This document shows, piece by piece, positions 4,266 through 6,159 of a stretch of 6,159 nt of DNA. Source of the stretch: Hyphomicrobiales bacterium (GTDB lineage: Bacteria; Pseudomonadota; Alphaproteobacteria; Rhizobiales; Beijerinckiaceae). Both the position numbers and the translations under genes were made by a program. The stretch lies in assembly GCA_003567055.1 (NCBI GenBank), contig PXAW01000088.1:1-6159 (forward strand), in the 5' to 3' direction. Position 1 is the first letter of the stretch; every line of letters begins with the position of its first letter. Under the pieces are notes generated by a model, which was given only the letters and a program-made list of their open reading frames with translations, had not been told where the DNA came from and did no database searches.

Positions 4266-6159
4266 CCACGATGATCCTGCAAACCGCCGGTCAGGCGATC
4301 GGCGGCGCCGTCGCCGGCCCTGTCGGTGCCATGCTCGGGCAGACGCTGGGTTCGATGGCGGGATCGGCCATCGACGGCGCGCTCTTCGCCACGCACGAAT
4401 ACCGGGTGCTGGAAGGGCCGCGCCTCGCCGAGATGCAGGGGCTCGCCTCCAGCGAGGGCGCGCCGATCCCGCGCGTCTACGGTCGTGCGCGTATCGGCGG
4501 TCAGGTGATCTGGGCCACGCGTTTCGAGGAGCAGGTCAGCGTCACGGTGGAGCGCACCGGACGCCAGGGCGGCAAGGGCTTCTTCCGTAATGCCGGCGGC
4601 GGTGGCGGCTCAACCGTGACCACCAAGGAAGTGCGCTATTCCTACTATGCCAATCTCGCGATCGGCCTGTGCGAGGGGCCGATCGCCTTCGTGCGCCGGG
4701 TCTGGGCGGATGGAAGGGAGGTGGATCTGACGCAGATCACCATGCGCGTGCATCGCGGCGGCGCGCATCAGCAGCCCGATGCGCTGATCGTGGCCAAGGA
4801 GGGGGCGGACCGGGCGCCGGCTTATCGCGGGCTCGCCTATGTCGTCTTCGAGCGCCTGCCGCTGGCCGATTTCGGCAACCGCGTGCCGCAATTCTCCTTC
4901 GAGGTGGTGCGCCCGGGCGAGGGGGTCGGGGCTATGATCCGCTCCGTCTGCCTGATCCCGGCGGCGACGGAATTCGGCTATGATCCGACCCCGGTCATGC
5001 AGGTGATAGGCCCGGGTCAGACGCGCCCCGACAACCGGCACCAGTTTCAGGCGCGATCCGATATCCGCGCTTCGCTCGATGCGCTGCAACGGCTTTGCCC
5101 GAGGCTTGAGAGCGTCTCGCTGGTGGTGTCGTGGTTCGGCGATGATCTGCGGGTCGGGTCGTGCAGCATCGCCCCGCGCGTCGATATCCGGAATAAGCAG
5201 ACGCAGGGGCGGGTCTGGTCGGTGGCCGGGCTCGATCGCAGCACGGCGCGCCTCGCCTCGCTGCATCAGGGCGTTCCCGCCTATGGCGGCACGCCCTCCG
5301 ATGCGAGCGTGATCGCGCTGATCCAGCATCTCAAGGCGCGCGGCCTGAAGGTGACGCTCTATCCCTTCATCATGATGGACATCCCCCATGGCAATGCGCT
5401 GCCCGATCCGCGCACCGGTACGACCGGGCAGCCGCCCTATCCCTGGCGGGGACGGATCACCTGCGATCCCGCCCCGGATGCGCCGGGCAGCGTCGACGGC
5501 ACCGCGAGCGCGGCGGCGCAGGTGGCGAGCTTCTTCGGCAGCGCCAATCCCGGCGCTTCGGAATGGAGCCTGCGGCGTCTTATCCTGCATTATGCCGGGC
5601 TCGCCGTGCAGGCCGGCGGGGTGGATGCCTTCGTCATCGGCACCGAGATGGTCTCGCTGACGCGCATCCGCTCGGGACCGGGGGAATATCCCGCAGTCAC
5701 CGCCTTCATGACCCTTGCGCAGGATGTGCGCGCCATTCTCGGATCGGCAACCCGCATCACCTATGCCGCCGACTGGACGGAATACGGCGCGCATGTGCGC
5801 GACGGTGGCAATGAGCTGCGCTTTCCCCTCGACCCGCTCTGGGCCCATCCCGCCATCGACGCGATCGGGATCGACTACTATCCCCCGATTTCGGATTGGC
5901 GCGACGGGGGCGAGCATCTCGATGCGGCGCTCGCGCGCAGCGTCTACGATGTCGATTACCTGTGCGCACGGCTCGGTGCCGGGGAGGGGTTCGACTGGTA
6001 CTATGCCGATGATGCGGGCCGCGCGGCGCAGAGCCGCCTGCTGATCACGGATGGTGCCTACGGCAAGCCCTGGGTGTATCGCTCCAAGGATCTCGTATCC
6101 TGGTGGAGCGAGCCGCATGTGGAGCGCGTCGGTGGCGTCGAGATCGGCGCGACGGCCTA
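4262..6159 (+). CDS. GTA tail fibre/megatron protein, g15 homologue with TIM-barrel domain (3' end outside window)
   Basis: An open frame runs from the ATG at 4262 (overlapping the g14 stop as ATGA) to the right edge without a stop, giving 632 complete codons; RcGTA g15 is roughly twice as long, so about half is present. The N-terminus has a hydrophobic Gly/Ala-rich segment (QTAGQAIGGAVAGPVGAMLG, about 7-26) and then the tail-tip module with GAPIPRVYGRARIGGQVIWAT. A GGGGGS linker is at 112-117, followed by YSYYANLAIGLCEGPI and FGNRVPQFSFEV. From about residue 410 the glycoside-hydrolase TIM-barrel-like GTA domain begins, with VTLYPFIMMDIPHGN (near 366), VDAFVIGTEMVSLT with E462, TYAADWTEYG with E507, IGIDYYPPISDW with D538, and the terminal YGKPWVYRSKDLVSWWSEPHVERVGGVE. 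The window stops just before the usual TAW..QSKPIWFTE segment. The product forms the tail spike/fibre base for recipient contact. The long opposite-strand frame at 4610-6118 is a shadow of this gene. Confidence 0.95.
   Translation, partial: MTTMILQTAGQAIGGAVAGPVGAMLGQTLGSMAGSAIDGALFATHEYRVLEGPRLAEMQGLASSEGAPIPRVYGRARIGGQVIWATRFEEQVSVTVERTGRQGGKGFFRNAGGGGGSTVTTKEVRYSYYANLAIGLCEGPIAFVRRVWADGREVDLTQITMRVHRGGAHQQPDALIVAKEGADRAPAYRGLAYVVFERLPLADFGNRVPQFSFEVVRPGEGVGAMIRSVCLIPAATEFGYDPTPVMQVIGPGQTRPDNRHQFQARSDIRASLDALQRLCPRLESVSLVVSWFGDDLRVGSCSIAPRVDIRNKQTQGRVWSVAGLDRSTARLASLHQGVPAYGGTPSDASVIALIQHLKARGLKVTLYPFIMMDIPHGNALPDPRTGTTGQPPYPWRGRITCDPAPDAPGSVDGTASAAAQVASFFGSANPGASEWSLRRLILHYAGLAVQAGGVDAFVIGTEMVSLTRIRSGPGEYPAVTAFMTLAQDVRAILGSATRITYAADWTEYGAHVRDGGNELRFPLDPLWAHPAIDAIGIDYYPPISDWRDGGEHLDAALARSVYDVDYLCARLGAGEGFDWYYADDAGRAAQSRLLITDGAYGKPWVYRSKDLVSWWSEPHVERVGGVEIGATA

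Noticed and set aside
4610..6118. A 502-codon open frame on the minus strand
   Set aside because: It lies wholly within the g15 coding sequence, which has continuous family motifs on the plus strand. Long antisense frames are common opposite GC-rich genes; its translation is rich in Arg/Ala/His with no recognisable domain.
1..6159. An intact temperate prophage
   Set aside because: The gene order and families (TIGR02216, short tape measure, DUF2460, DUF2163, NlpC/P60, TIM-barrel g15) are those of RcGTA-type clusters. No integrase, repressor, lysis or replication gene is visible, although the window is too small to exclude a related prophage formally.

Overview
This window is most likely part of an alphaproteobacterial chromosome, about 65-70% GC by eye. 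It carries the tail half of a gene transfer agent (GTA) cluster homologous to RcGTA of Rhodobacter capsulatus. In plus-strand order the tail genes follow the RcGTA arrangement: the last bases of a probable g10, then the small TIGR02216-type tail assembly protein (18-218), the short tape-measure protein g11 (239-844), the DUF2460 distal tail protein g12 (2152-2790), the DUF2163 hub protein g13 (2935-3807), the NlpC/P60 cell-wall peptidase g14 (3804-4265), and the first half of the TIM-barrel tail-fibre/'megatron' protein g15 (from 4262, running off the right edge). g13/g14 and g14/g15 overlap by ATGA, as expected for a translationally coupled operon. A dispersed palindromic repeat of a style I associate with Rhizobiales/Hyphomicrobiales sits between g12 and g13, so I lean to that order; the genus cannot be settled from this sequence.

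The unusual part is 845-2151. In RcGTA, g11 is followed directly by g12. Here about 1.3 kb separates them. This block holds a YdcH/DUF465 coiled-coil gene on the minus strand (849-1091), a 158-bp divergent intergenic region, and then a plus-strand two-gene unit: a lower-GC gene for a degenerate GNAT-fold-like protein (1250-1819), overlapping by ATGA a gene for an 84-residue, strongly acidic protein (1816-2070). A strong intrinsic terminator (2099-2125) closes the unit only 26 nt before the g12 start codon. The pair looks like an acquired 'moron' cassette placed in the sense direction within the GTA operon. Its function is unknown; a toxin/antidote or modifier/partner pair is a hypothesis only.

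A second, smaller interruption lies between g12 and g13 (2791-2934): two imperfect hairpins of a repeat-like element followed by a perfect 16-nt GC palindrome just upstream of g13. The terminator before g12 and the repeat before g13 both fall where RcGTA has continuous coding sequence. How g12-g15 are transcribed here is therefore an open question. The tail genes themselves show no frameshift or premature stop and keep their family motifs, so the particle tail appears intact as far as the window shows.
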